A stretch of 64,000 nt of DNA from NCBI GenBank assembly GCA_032718475.1, contig JAUCBJ010002633.1, positions 1-64,000 of the forward strand, written 5' to 3'. The notes beneath the pieces are model-generated. The model did no database searches. It was given only the letters and a program-made list of their open reading frames with translations, and was not told the origin of the DNA. The DNA comes from Nemertoderma westbladi. Its lineage: Eukaryota > Xenacoelomorpha > Nemertodermatida > Nemertodermatidae. Below are positions 34,690-45,100 of the stretch, piece by piece (position 1 is the stretch's first letter; each line of letters begins with the position of its first letter). A program made the translations under genes and the position numbers.

Positions 34690-35649
34690 AGTGGCAACAC
34701 GTGCAGCGATTACTGGTTGGTATAGCAGTGGCTAAACGAGTGCAGCGATCTCTGGTTGGTATAACAGTGGCTACACGAGTGCAGCGATTACCGGTTGGTA
34801 TAACAGTGGCTACACGAGTGCAGCGATTACTGGTCAGTATAACAGTGGCTAAACAAGTGCAGCGATTACTGGTTGGTATAACAGTGGCTACACGAGTGCA
34901 CCGATTACTGGTCGGTATAACAGTGGCTACACGAGTGCAATGATTACCAGTTGGTGTAACAGCAGCAACACAAGTGCAGCGATTACCGGTTGGTATAACA
35001 GAGGCTACACGAGTGCAGCAATTACTGGTCGGTATAACAGTGGTTACACGAGTGCAGCGATTACCAGTTGGTGTAACAGTGGCTACACGAGTGCAGCGAT
35101 TACCAGTTGGTGTAACAGTGGCTACATGAGTGCAGCGATTACTAGTTGGTATAACAGTGGCTACACGAGTGCAGCGATTACCGGTTGGTATAACAGTGGC
35201 TACATGAGTGCAGCGATTACTGGTCGGTATAACAGTGGCTAGACGACTGCAGCGATTACTGGTCGGTATAACAGTGGCTAAACAAGTGTATCAATTACCG
35301 GTCAGTATAACAGTGGCTACACGAGTGCAGCAATTACCGGTTGGTATAACAGTGGCTAAACGAGTGCACCAATCACCAGTTGGTCTAACAGTGGCTACAC
35401 GAGTGCAGCGATTACCAGTTGGTATAACAGTGGCTACACGAGTGCAGTGATTACTGGTCGGTATAACAGTGGCTACACGAGTGCAGTGATTACTGGTCAG
35501 TAATACAGTGGCTACACGAGTGCAGCGATTACCAGTTGGTATAACAGTGGCTAAACGAGTGTAGCAATTACCGGTCAGTATAACAGTGGCTACATTAGTG
35601 CAGCAATTACCGGTTGGTATAACAGTGGCTACACAAGTGCAGCGATTAC
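34690..35649. repeat. Satellite fragment between BEL/Pao and gypsy
   Basis: About 24.6 monomers of the 39-bp satellite in the same orientation as the main array, ending abruptly in GCGATTAC at the gypsy LTR. Open frames such as 34940-35242 are satellite artefacts. Confidence 0.95.
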
Positions 35650-37053
35650 TGTTATATTCCATTATAACGAAATAAAATAATTGAATTATAATACGATAAT
35701 TATAATATTTGTTTCGCTCAGTATTAGGCCATGGCTCAATTTGCGGTCTGCATTCAGCAGTCTGTATATAGAAGGGCATGAAGAACGAGCCTATTGCTTT
35801 AAATTCTAATTTGTTGGACTGAAACAGAAATAGGTTAATTACGACTGGCAGACTGGTGATGGGTGCGATATTATGTTACTACCACCAAAATAGTGCAGGT
35901 TGCAGTACTACAACTGCACATCTAGTATCTGACTGATGTAGGCTAAGGCAGTAGGCCTAGGGCCATTATGTAACCACTGTACCGTTACCGGCTTACCGCA
36001 GTAACTTTACTGCAGTACCATAACCGCCGTACAAGGACCGCAATAATACACTTTAGAGTATTATTAGTTGTATTATTGATCTTAACCCGTCATTCTAACA
36101 ATACTGTACTAAAATGAAATAACGTACCGTCGTATGGGACGGTAATATATTTGTATTAAGGGTACCTGATTAATGTTTGGTGTACAAAAGTAATAATACC
36201 GGTACCAATCCAGTTTCTCTATATATACCTGTATTCAGCTGTCTTAATATATTTTGTATTAAGAGTACCTGATTAATGTTTGGTGTACAAAAGTAATAAT
36301 ACCGGTACCTATCCAGTTTCTCTATATATACCTGTATTCAGCAGTCTGTATATAGATGGGAAATCGTAATTTAATAGGCCATATATACCATGAACTTGTA
36401 TATATAATTCCTTTTGATTTATATAGTGATTATATATCTTAATTACCGGTACAAATGGGATATGAACTGGTTCGAATCTTTACGTAACTTTACTACTTTC
36501 GACAGTTCGAGATATGGTTGTATGTTTTGTTTATGTATATAGTTCTGTAATTTGACAAGTAGATTAAAGAAGTAATGAATGCGACAGTCTTCTTTGTTTG
36601 TACTGGTTATTGAAATTGGGTGGGTTATTTGATATTGGGACCGCTAAAACTGAAAACATTATTGAAAGCAGAAATGGAAGTTCCCACAAATTTGACTGAA
36701 TGCAGTGAAATAATTTGAAACCCCACTTTTTCACTGAATGCAGTGAAACAATATTTAAATGTTAAATGAAATAAAGTAACTAAAATCTTTCAAAGATTTG
36801 ATAAATTAACTTTAGTCATAATTATTCAATTGTAATCGCCACAGAGCGAATTAATTTCCCCATACACAATATCCCTATGATATAATGCTATACCCAATAA
36901 CCACTGGATAAAGTACTTCAGCTGGTATTCAGTATTAATATGAAGAGTTATTAGTTCGCATTGCGGATAGCTGTGAAATGGGAATTCCCTCTAATAAACA
37001 ATATTGTGGTTCACAGTTAATTCAGATTGTTGATTGTATAAACAATCATTACA
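35650..37053 (-). repeat. 3' LTR of the gypsy element (about 1,404 bp)
   Basis: On the minus strand the LTR opens TGTAATG after the purine tract GGGGGAGG (37054-37061) and closes ATATAACA at the satellite border. It is rich in GGTACC, TATATATA and ACCGGTAC motifs. A 103-bp tandem duplication (GTACCTGATTAATG at 36162 and 36265) lies inside. With no second LTR for comparison, the start is inferred from the tract and the TG/CA ends. Confidence 0.65.
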
Positions 37054-37092
37054 CCTCCCCCAGTCCAAAGTATTCTAGAATCCGATTTGGAC

Positions 37093-39123
37093 TCATTCAT
37101 AAGAGAGTCGCTCGGGTTGATTATATATTCGGTTGCTTCTCCTTAGTACCGGATTGTTTTCCGAATTTTCATCGGTTGTGGTTGTGGGTTTACTTTCAGT
37201 TTTAGGAATTTCGCGTAAAAATCGTCTATTCCGCCATAATACTTTGCCAGAGTCAAGTTTTACTATATATGTTCGGCGTTTCCCCACTTCCACTACTACC
37301 CCAGTTTTTGTCCAATGTCTTGTTTTAGGACATTGTATAATAACTGGTGTATTGACTGAAATTTGTGACAGTGACTTTGAATGAACATTATAGTATTCAG
37401 AACTTTTTCTTACAGATGTTTCCATCCGTTCGAAGGTTGGTGGTTTCGATTTTAGTAAGTTGGGGTGGACTGGAATTCGACTGCAAAGTTGACGTCCGAA
37501 AACAATCTCAGCCGGGCTTGCCCCATCCACTCTAGGAGTATTTCGATACTCTAATAGTCCAGCTTGGAAAGCTGGACTATGGATGTTATTGCTTTGAGTT
37601 TTCTCAACAATACGCTTTACTGATCGTACTGCCGCCTCAGCATGGCCGTTCGATTGCGGGTATGCTGGTGAAGATGGCCTCCATTCTACTCCCCAATTGC
37701 AAAGGAAGAGTCGCATAACCTCGGAATCGAATTGAGGCCCACCATCGCTTCGTAATAATTGTGGTACTCCCATTATCACGAAACATTCCCGCAATACATT
37801 AATAACTTGTGGTGATGATGGGTCGTTACGCCAAGATGCAACTAATGGGAATCCCGATAACCTGTCTGTATAGACTAGAAACACGCCATTATCTACATAA
37901 AAAATATTGGCAGATGTTACTTCGAAGGGATATGATGGAAGCGGATCTGCTGCCATGGGCTCGCGTGGGTTACTGGGTAGGAGACGCTGACATTCTGCAC
38001 ACGACTTCACCATTTCCGTTAGGTCGTTTGTCATACCAGGCCAATATAACATTTGTCTCGCTCTTCTCTTTACCTTTTCAATACCCTGGTGGCCCTCATG
38101 TAAACGTTTAATAACTTCCGTTTTAAATGTTGGAGGTGGGATAGTGCGGACAGAGTCCAAAAGCACAATTCCGCTATGAATAGATAAATTATCCCAGCAT
38201 TTACGGAATAGTTGTACATACGGGTGATTTACTTTATTGATATCATCCCCTGATATAATGGTAGATTTCAATGCTGTATAATCTGGATCATTATTTCCTG
38301 CTTCCTTGATACTCTCTAGAACAGGATCGTCTGAAGATTCCTGGAATCTAGTAATGGTTTCAGTTGACACTGTGTTGACAGCTGCTGATATTAATATATC
38401 ATCGGCCTCTGGTTGGGATACTGGGGCGCGTGATAAAGCATCAGGAGCGCAATGATCCTTCCCACATTTCCAGCGTGCAGTAAAGGAATAACCAGAGGCT
38501 TTCTCAATGTATGAACGTAGCTTAGGGTTTTCGATTTCATTTAATGTGCGGTTATTAATTATTGGGATCAACGGTTTGTGGTCAGTGACCACTGTGAATG
38601 ATTCTAATCCCATCAGAAAGTGGTGTAACTTTCTTAGAGCCCAGAGAATCGCCAACATTTCTAACTCTATAGTTGCATACCGCGTTTCGGCATCTTGTAG
38701 GAATCGCGAACCGCATTGTATAAGGCGCCACTGTTCTTCCTGATGTTGGAGTAATACAAACCCCAGGCCATTTGACCTGGAAGCATCACAATGCAACTCT
38801 GTCTCAGTATCCAGTTTAAACTGTGCTAAAATTGGGGGAGAGACTAAGGTATTTTTAACTGCCTTTAATGCTATGCTGTGGTCTGCTGTCCAAATAAATT
38901 CATGATTCTTCTGGAGCAAGCCTCTAAGTGGTTGTGCAGTACGGGAAATTTCTGGCGAGAATGCCCCGAGTTGATTGACGAGACCAAAGAAACTCCTTAA
39001 GTCGGTCCTGTTTTTGGGAATTGGAAATTCTGTTATTGCATTAACTTTGTCTGGGTGGGCTTGGATACTATTGTGTGAAATCCTATAACCCACAAAGTCA
39101 ATTTCAGGTTGGAAGAAAACACT
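37093..39123 (-). pseudogene. Gypsy Pol fragment: RT end, RNase H, integrase (about 670 aa)
   Basis: The frame enters with FFQPEIDFVGYRIS, the very end of reverse transcriptase, so the catalytic RT palm is absent. RNase H follows: LHCDASRSNGLGFVL, ELEMLAILWALRKLHHFL and VVTDHKPL. Integrase has a zinc-binding segment (HEGHQGIEKVKRRARQ, CAECQRLLP) and core boxes LLRSDGGPQF and SNGHAEAAVRSVK with the second Asp and the Glu. At the first catalytic position the sequence reads SANIFYVD, with Asn (codon AAT) where the family has Asp. There are no stops, but the truncation and this substitution make it inactive. The closing SH3-like domain runs to about residue 640. Confidence 0.88.
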
Positions 39124-39146
39124 GTAAACACTGAAAACACTGAAAA

Positions 39147-39230
39147 CACTAAAACAGTGGCTACATGAGTGCAGCGATTACCAGTTGGTATAACAGTGGC
39201 TAAATGAGTGTAGCAATTTCCGGTCGGTAT
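39147..39230. repeat. Last satellite scrap
   Basis: About two monomers (ACAGTGGCTACATGAGTGCAG and onward to GGTCGGTAT), same orientation as the main array. It marks the right-hand edge of the satellite in this window. No satellite is found beyond the LINE on the right. Confidence 0.9.
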
Positions 39231-39243
39231 GGAATTATATCTT

Positions 39244-39258
39244 AAATAGATCCATGAA
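39244..39258. repeat. Left target-site duplication of the Jockey-type LINE (probable)
   Basis: AAATAGATCCATGAA occurs here and at 58671-58685, just beyond the LINE 3' end. The flanking bases are also similar (GAATTATATCTT against GAATTAATATA), so the duplication may be longer with mismatches. Confidence 0.6.
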
Positions 39259-39437
39259 CATGATCACATTGTACCGGTATTAGTATATAGAGCATTATTT
39301 TTACAGTAGTATTTTACTGGACTACCTACTACTGACCTACAAATTTTGCTACTTCTGTATTACTACTGTACTATCTGATTATTATCTGTATTATTGCGAT
39401 ATGGTGGAAGCCGCGAAGTTTATAGCGCTTCAAGATG
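39259..39437 (+). mobile_element. Jockey-type LINE, 5' part cut off by the Polinton
   Basis: Contains the 5' UTR (39259-39400) and the first 12 codons of ORF1 (ATG at 39401, reading MVEAAKFIALQD). The reading frame runs up to the Polinton target site and resumes in exactly the same frame on the other side at 55041. Confidence 0.75.
39432..39437. repeat. Left 6-bp target-site duplication of the Polinton
   Basis: AAGATG borders the left TIR and recurs at 55035-55040. Six base pairs is the known duplication length for Polintons/Mavericks. Confidence 0.88.
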
Positions 39438-39455
39438 AGTAGTAGGGTCTTGGGC

Positions 39456-39735
39456 GGCTCTGCGACAGTTGGACCCCACTGACACCCATTGGGTGTCATA
39501 TGACACCCAATTATCACCCTATGGGTGTCATTGGGTGTCATTGGCGCCAGACTGTCTGGCTGACACCTCCCAATTAGGCTAATTAGACCCTAATTGACAG
39601 GTGTCATCAATTAATTAGTACAATTAAACCCTAACATGTGTCCTATTAGGGTTTAATTGATTATCCTAATTAATCAGACTGATTAGCGCCCTGACACACA
39701 ATGGGTCATCAGTGTTGTCCAACTGTCGCAGAGCC
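39456..39735. repeat. Nested palindrome at the tip of the left TIR
   Basis: GGCTCTGCGACAGTTGGA (39456-39473) is the exact inverse of 39718-39735, and imperfect pairing continues inward for about 45 bp. Nested inside are repeated GACACCC/GGGTGTC steps and a perfect 14-bp hairpin, CAATTAAACCCTAA (39621-39634) with its complement at 39646-39659. The same block lies at 54737-55016 in the other TIR. It could be a palindromic MITE captured by the TIR, or a foldback structure used in end recognition or replication start. Confidence 0.8.
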
Positions 39736-40076
39736 GGCTCAAGAGGGTGTCATAAGTGACACCGCGGCTCTTTTATTCATTAATACCTATTTATTTATAT
39801 TTAATTTTAATTAATTATCTATATTTTATTTACCTTTATTTATTCATATTTAATTTTAAATTAATTATTCATTTGTACTTTATTTTAAATTAATTAATTG
39901 TATTACTTTTACTTTATACATTGATTTCTATTTTTAGATTAATTAGTTTTTATATTACTTACCGTTACTAAATGAGATCATTATTGGAAGCATCTAACCA
40001 TAGACTTGCAGCCTTATTTAGCCCTATGGTATACAGCTCCCCTACTGATAACTAATTACTCCAGACAGCTTTATCG

Positions 40077-40099
40077 TTGACCTTTGACCTTTGACCCCC
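40077..40099 (-). promoter_or_regulatory. DR1-type nuclear-receptor motif in left TIR
   Basis: On the minus strand it reads GGGGTCAAAGGTCAAAGGTC: three AGGTCA-like half-sites spaced by one base. DR1 is the classical site of HNF4, RXR and COUP-TF type receptors. The motif match is direct; receptor use is inference. Confidence 0.45.
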
Positions 40100-40660
40100 A
40101 ATTAGCTTTAACCAAGCAACAGCTTATTAATAATAGTTGTATCCAAGCGCCCCGCCCCCTCTGTTACACCTACCGGTAGTTGTAATACCGGTATGTTACA
40201 CCCACCGGTAGTTGTAATTAATACCGGTATGTTTCTTTTATTCATTAATACCTATTTATTTATATTTAATTTTAATTAATTATTTGTATTCTATTCTATT
40301 TTACTTTATTTATTCATTTGTACTTTATTTTAAATTAATTAATTGTATTAACTTTTACTTTATACATTGATTTCTATTTTTAGATTAATTAGTTTTATAT
40401 TACCAATGAGATCACTATGACATAATGTCTATATTTAACTTTATAATTACCTATTGCATCCCCCGCTCACCACATTCCCGGCAACTATCAACTACGTTCA
40501 TCGGCGGGGAGCCCTCCTCTGCCGTCGCTTTTCATTAAGTAGATACAACAGGCAGTGAATCTATACGTATACCCCCAAGGCAAATATAAATGAGCGATCC
40601 CGTCTGTTAGCAGTCCCTTCGATGACTCACTAATAATCCCATCGCGGCCTTGACTACAGC

Positions 40661-42174
40661 AAATCCGTATATCGCCCAAGGCTAATGCTCAAGCGGCCCT
40701 CCTTTGTTCTCACTATAGCCGGCGTCACTTTGTCCCTTTCCTATATCCAGGCAGCCCGTATCATAACAATGAAGCGCCACTAATCACGCATTCCTCTCTA
40801 CTAATCCCTTTCCTTTGCACCAGACCTGCTTCTGTTATACAGCCAACTCAACATAATTAGTCAAGATGCCTACAGGGTTTTCTAATAGATTCATCAACAC
40901 GAGAAGTTGCCCTGGTAACCGCTTATGCATGAACAGCCAATCAGCGGGCTTCATTTCTACTGCTGCGTTCTGATTGGCTCATTTAAGAGACAAGGGCCTC
41001 CCTTACTAACCGAATTGCTATTTAATACGTCCCCACCAATATATTAGGTCATTATTTCAATTGCAAGTTACGATTAACATCATTTACCATTATTTTGTTT
41101 TCGAATTTAATATTATTTATTTAAGAATATTTATTTGTTATCGTCAGTCAACTATCCAGTTGTATAGTTGTCATTTCGCCGCGTTATCGCTCATCGTCGA
41201 CAACAAACTTTCCGCGTATCCGTCGCGTAATATTTTTCCGATACCATTCCGTTCTATCGGTTGATAAACTCTCTCGTCGTCCACGTCAACCAACTTCCTC
41301 ATCGCCAACAAACTTTCCGCGTATCCGTCGCGTAATATTTTTCCGATACCATTCCGTTCTATCGGTAAATAAACTCTCTCGTCGTCCACGTCAACCAACT
41401 TCCTCACGAACTTCCAAACTTCATCTTTCCGTGAATATTAACTAACACCGTAAGTAAAATCTACCTTCCACCATCTAGCTATACTTTCAATGCCGCTAGC
41501 AAACAATTTACATTTAGGCCTAATGTCTACCGATACAACAGTATTGCAGTAGGCTCATTATTAATTACTGTCAGACTGCGGTGGTACCGATAGCCTAAAC
41601 CGTGATCGAGGCATTCGATCAATAGGCCTACATTTACCTATCTGCTTGTCTACCTGACTACCGATACCCCATCATTCGAGTTAGCCTAATGCCATCATAG
41701 TAGCGATATAGACCCTATTGAACAACAATGAATACTGCAGTTTTCACTATATATCCTACTGACTAACTGAGATCTCACACAGCGATTAGCTAGGCCTATT
41801 GTTGATTTGTATTGGTTAACGCTACCGGTACATCTGACTTGTAGCAGACTATATCACTAGCACTACTGCATTGACTAACTGATGACTGCTGTTTATAGAC
41901 CCTCTTTCCACGAATAATAACTGCCATCGCTATTGCGTCTTGGCTATCGCCACTATCTAACCGCTGGTACACTAGCACTACTACACTGACACTGCCGACT
42001 GTCTGCTTTATGTTTCACTGACCGATTGTTACAATACAGCAATAGGCCTAACTGTACAAACACAGTATTGTTGTGTAGTAACCGATTAATACCTACTGTT
42101 TTACTTTATTTTTTAGCAATTATACAGTATTTTTTATTTTTTATAAATAATCAACATATTTTTCTAGATTCAAG
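40661..42174 (+). promoter_or_regulatory. Upstream region of the polymerase gene
   Basis: No convincing gene in 1.5 kb. An inverted pair of CCAAT boxes (CCAAT 40937-40941, ATTGG 40973-40977) is followed by TATTTAATA near 41021-41029, a plausible core promoter. A 105-bp tandem duplication starts at 41201 and 41306 (CAACAAACTTTCCGCG). The region ends with a pyrimidine/T-rich run and TTTTTCTAG at 42160-42168, six bases before the ATG, which has the form of a 3' splice site. Confidence 0.5.
41201..41410. repeat. 105-bp tandem duplication upstream of polB
   Basis: Two near-identical copies beginning at 41201 and 41306. Because 105 is divisible by 3, a spurious 78-codon minus-strand frame is open across both. 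Confidence 0.8.
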
Positions 42175-45100
42175 ATGCCAAGATCAACAAATAAAGTTAG
42201 CTGCCCCATCTGCGACAAAGAGACACGGAGTGATCATTTATCTCGCCACATTAAAATTCATTTCGCGCAATATAGATGCGACTGTTGCCCGACTTGGTCC
42301 TCGGAAAAGAAGACGCTGGTTGGCCATCTTGTTTCGTGTCCTCAGGGGGGAACAGGATTTACTTACGTAAACGAGCCAGCCGATTGCCGCTGCGGGGATT
42401 CGCTCACCCTATCATCCTTTACTGAGCATGAATGCTACACTCGACTTTTTTCGCAGAAACGCAAAACTCCGCCTACCTCCCACTCATCCCCCATCAACTC
42501 TACCCCAGAACAAGTCGGCGGCGGCGACTCCAATAACGAACCTTCAACTTCGCGAGATTCTATTTCCCCAAACAATCCCTTTCAACCCCCTTCCAACGGA
42601 AGCGCACACGGACGACTGTTTACCTATAACAATGACCTCGCAGAAACAAGACTCGACGCTGAATTAACATTAAATGAAAATTTTCCACACATTCAAGAAC
42701 ACGTTAGTAGCCATTTACGTAGTGCTTTGGGAACTTTTTTAAGAGTCTGGCTTACAATCAACATCGTAATGGAGCGTGAAACCAGTGAGGGATTTCAAAT
42801 TGAATCATTCTGTTTTAAATCTAGCGGTAACAATAATCAAATTCTGAATAATAGCGACTTTAATAACTGGTTTTCTGGCGCCGTCAATCGTATCGATCAA
42901 CTGTTAAGCGTGTTTCTCTGTCTCGGCTCGGGTTGGCGCATAATAGCCATCGAGCGAATAACTATTGAGATTGCGCGGTCCCAACGCAACCCCTATTTAA
43001 AGGGTCAAGGCTTCAATAATTCTAAATTATTATTAAATAAAAAATGTACCGTAAGTGTAGACTGCCCGCTGGGGGAATGCTTTAAATACGTGGCTGCCGC
43101 AAATTATAAGAAAATTGATAGAAAACAAAATAATATTAGTAGAATTTCAACGTATACTCCTTTCCTAAACATGTTTGATTTTTCGAATTTAAGTTTTCCG
43201 GTGGACAGAGTAACTGGTATTCCCCAGTTTCTGAAAGCCAACCCTATATACTGTATAAACCTTCTTTATTGGAGTAATACGGAAGAACTCTCCATTCTAA
43301 GTCAACCAGATAGCGCGCACTGTTCCGGTAAAACTGTACTAAACTTATTATTTATCGAAGCCACAAGCAAAAACCCCGCCCACTACGTAGCTATTACTAA
43401 CATAGATAGATTAATAAATACAAAAGCTACTTCTAAAGGCAACAAGACGCACTGCGAACGCTGTCTCAGAGCCTTTTACACTGACAAATCATTGGAAGAA
43501 CATCGAGAGCGTTGCTATACGGGTAAACGCCAACTCGAGTATATGCCCGAAAATCTCTTGGTTAAATTTGATAGGTACGATAAGACTCTATCCCCACCTT
43601 TCTGTATATACGCCGACATTGAAACTATTCTAGAACCTACAAACAATATTAAACTCCCACAGAAACATATAGCTAGCGCGGCAGCCTTTTATACAGTACC
43701 AAATCAGAAATTAATTAACCCTCCTAAAACAGATGTTCAAATTTTCCGCGACGATGGCAGTAACCACGTAATGCGCGACTTTCTAACCGCTATGGAAAGT
43801 CATTGTAGGGAGTTATACGATTGGTCCATTTCTAGTACAAACACGCATGCACCCATGCAACTCACTACTAGCCAACAAACTGACTTTAATAACGCTACAC
43901 AATGCTACGTCTGCAACTGTAATTTAACCCCTGATTCTCATAATTTAAACCTCAATGACAATCTCAGCACCAAAGTCCGTGATCACGATCACTATAGCGG
44001 GGAGTATCGAGGGGCTTCTTGCGTCAGCTGCAACAGGAAACTTTCCCTAAAACGGAATAATTTTTATATTATATTTCATAACTTGAGGAAATTCGATATG
44101 CATTTACTACTAAAAGAAGGAATGACCGATAGTTCTAGAACACACTGGAAAATGACTGTAATACCAAAAAACACCGAAACTTATATTCACCTTAAAGTTA
44201 GCTTCCCAATCGATCCGAGTACACCAACAGCCAACGCTAAAGAAAGTATCTCCATTAATTTTCTAGATTCCTATCAATTTATGACTGCCAGCCTAGATAA
44301 TCTTAGTAGTTATCTCACTAAAAATAATAGTAACCTAGCAACAGCCATACCCCATACACTAGCTCAAATGACCCAACTCTATCCCAACATTAGCGATAAC
44401 ACAATAAAAAACAAGGGCGTATTCCCATATTCCTACATTCAAAATATTTCAAACCTACACGAAACTACACTCCCCCCAATAGAAAGCTTCTATAATGATC
44501 TCAAATTGGAACAATGTAGCGCAGAAAACTATCAGCGCGCGCTTACTACTTGGGATGAATTAAACTGCGCAACAATCTTTGACTATATGATTGGCTATTT
44601 GGTTCTAGACGTTACCCTATTGGCTGATACTTTCGAGCAGTTCCGATCCCTCTGTCTTACTAATTTTGGACTCGAGCCCGTAATGTACTTCACTGCCCCT
44701 GGATTAACTTACGACGCGGCGCTGAAATTCACGCAATCAGAAATTCAATTACTATCAGACGCTTCCATCTACTCGGACTTTGAAACAAATATTAGGGGTG
44801 GTCTAGTTTTCTTGAATACACATTCTGTAGACGCAAATATCCCCGATAAACCCGACTACGACTCCAGTCTCCCCGATAAATATCTAATTCCCATCGATGC
44901 GAATAACCTTTACGGCTGCGCCCTGAGTCAGAAACTTCCCTACGCTAATATTAAACTCGTAACTACCCCCATAGACCTAGCTACAGTAGACGCGAGCGGG
45001 GACACTGGTTATTATTGCATAGTTGATCTACATTACCCGAAAGAAATTCATGATTTGACCGCCGATCTGCCTCTAGGAGCGGAGAAGATGTCAGTCCCTA

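Larger units (their letters stand above)
35650..39130 (-). mobile_element. Ty3/gypsy LTR retrotransposon, 5' deleted
   Basis: Read on the minus strand, the element starts inside the last part of reverse transcriptase (about 39120), runs through RNase H and integrase, then a polypurine tract and one LTR. Gag, protease, most of RT and the 5' LTR are missing. A short run of ACACTGAAA-type repeats (39116-39150) joins the broken end to satellite. One end therefore has a proper LTR/satellite junction and the other is a deletion junction. Confidence 0.85.
39438..40660 (+). repeat. Left terminal inverted repeat (1,223 bp)
   Basis: Complementary to 53781-55034 from the AGTAGTAGGG tip to TGACTACAGC at 40651-40660. 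In order inward: a palindromic terminal block (39456-39735), an AT block ending with TTAATTAGTTTTTATATTAC, a segment with a DR1 motif (40077-40099), paired ACCGGTA motifs near 40170-40230, a second AT block, and a conserved segment with GCTCACCACATTCCCGGC. The right copy is about 30 bp longer through small indels. Near-identity suggests recent activity or homogenisation. Confidence 0.9.

Noticed and set aside
41171-41407. 78-codon minus-strand ORF upstream of polB
   Set aside because: It is the two copies of a 105-bp tandem duplication read in an open frame, with no support as a gene.
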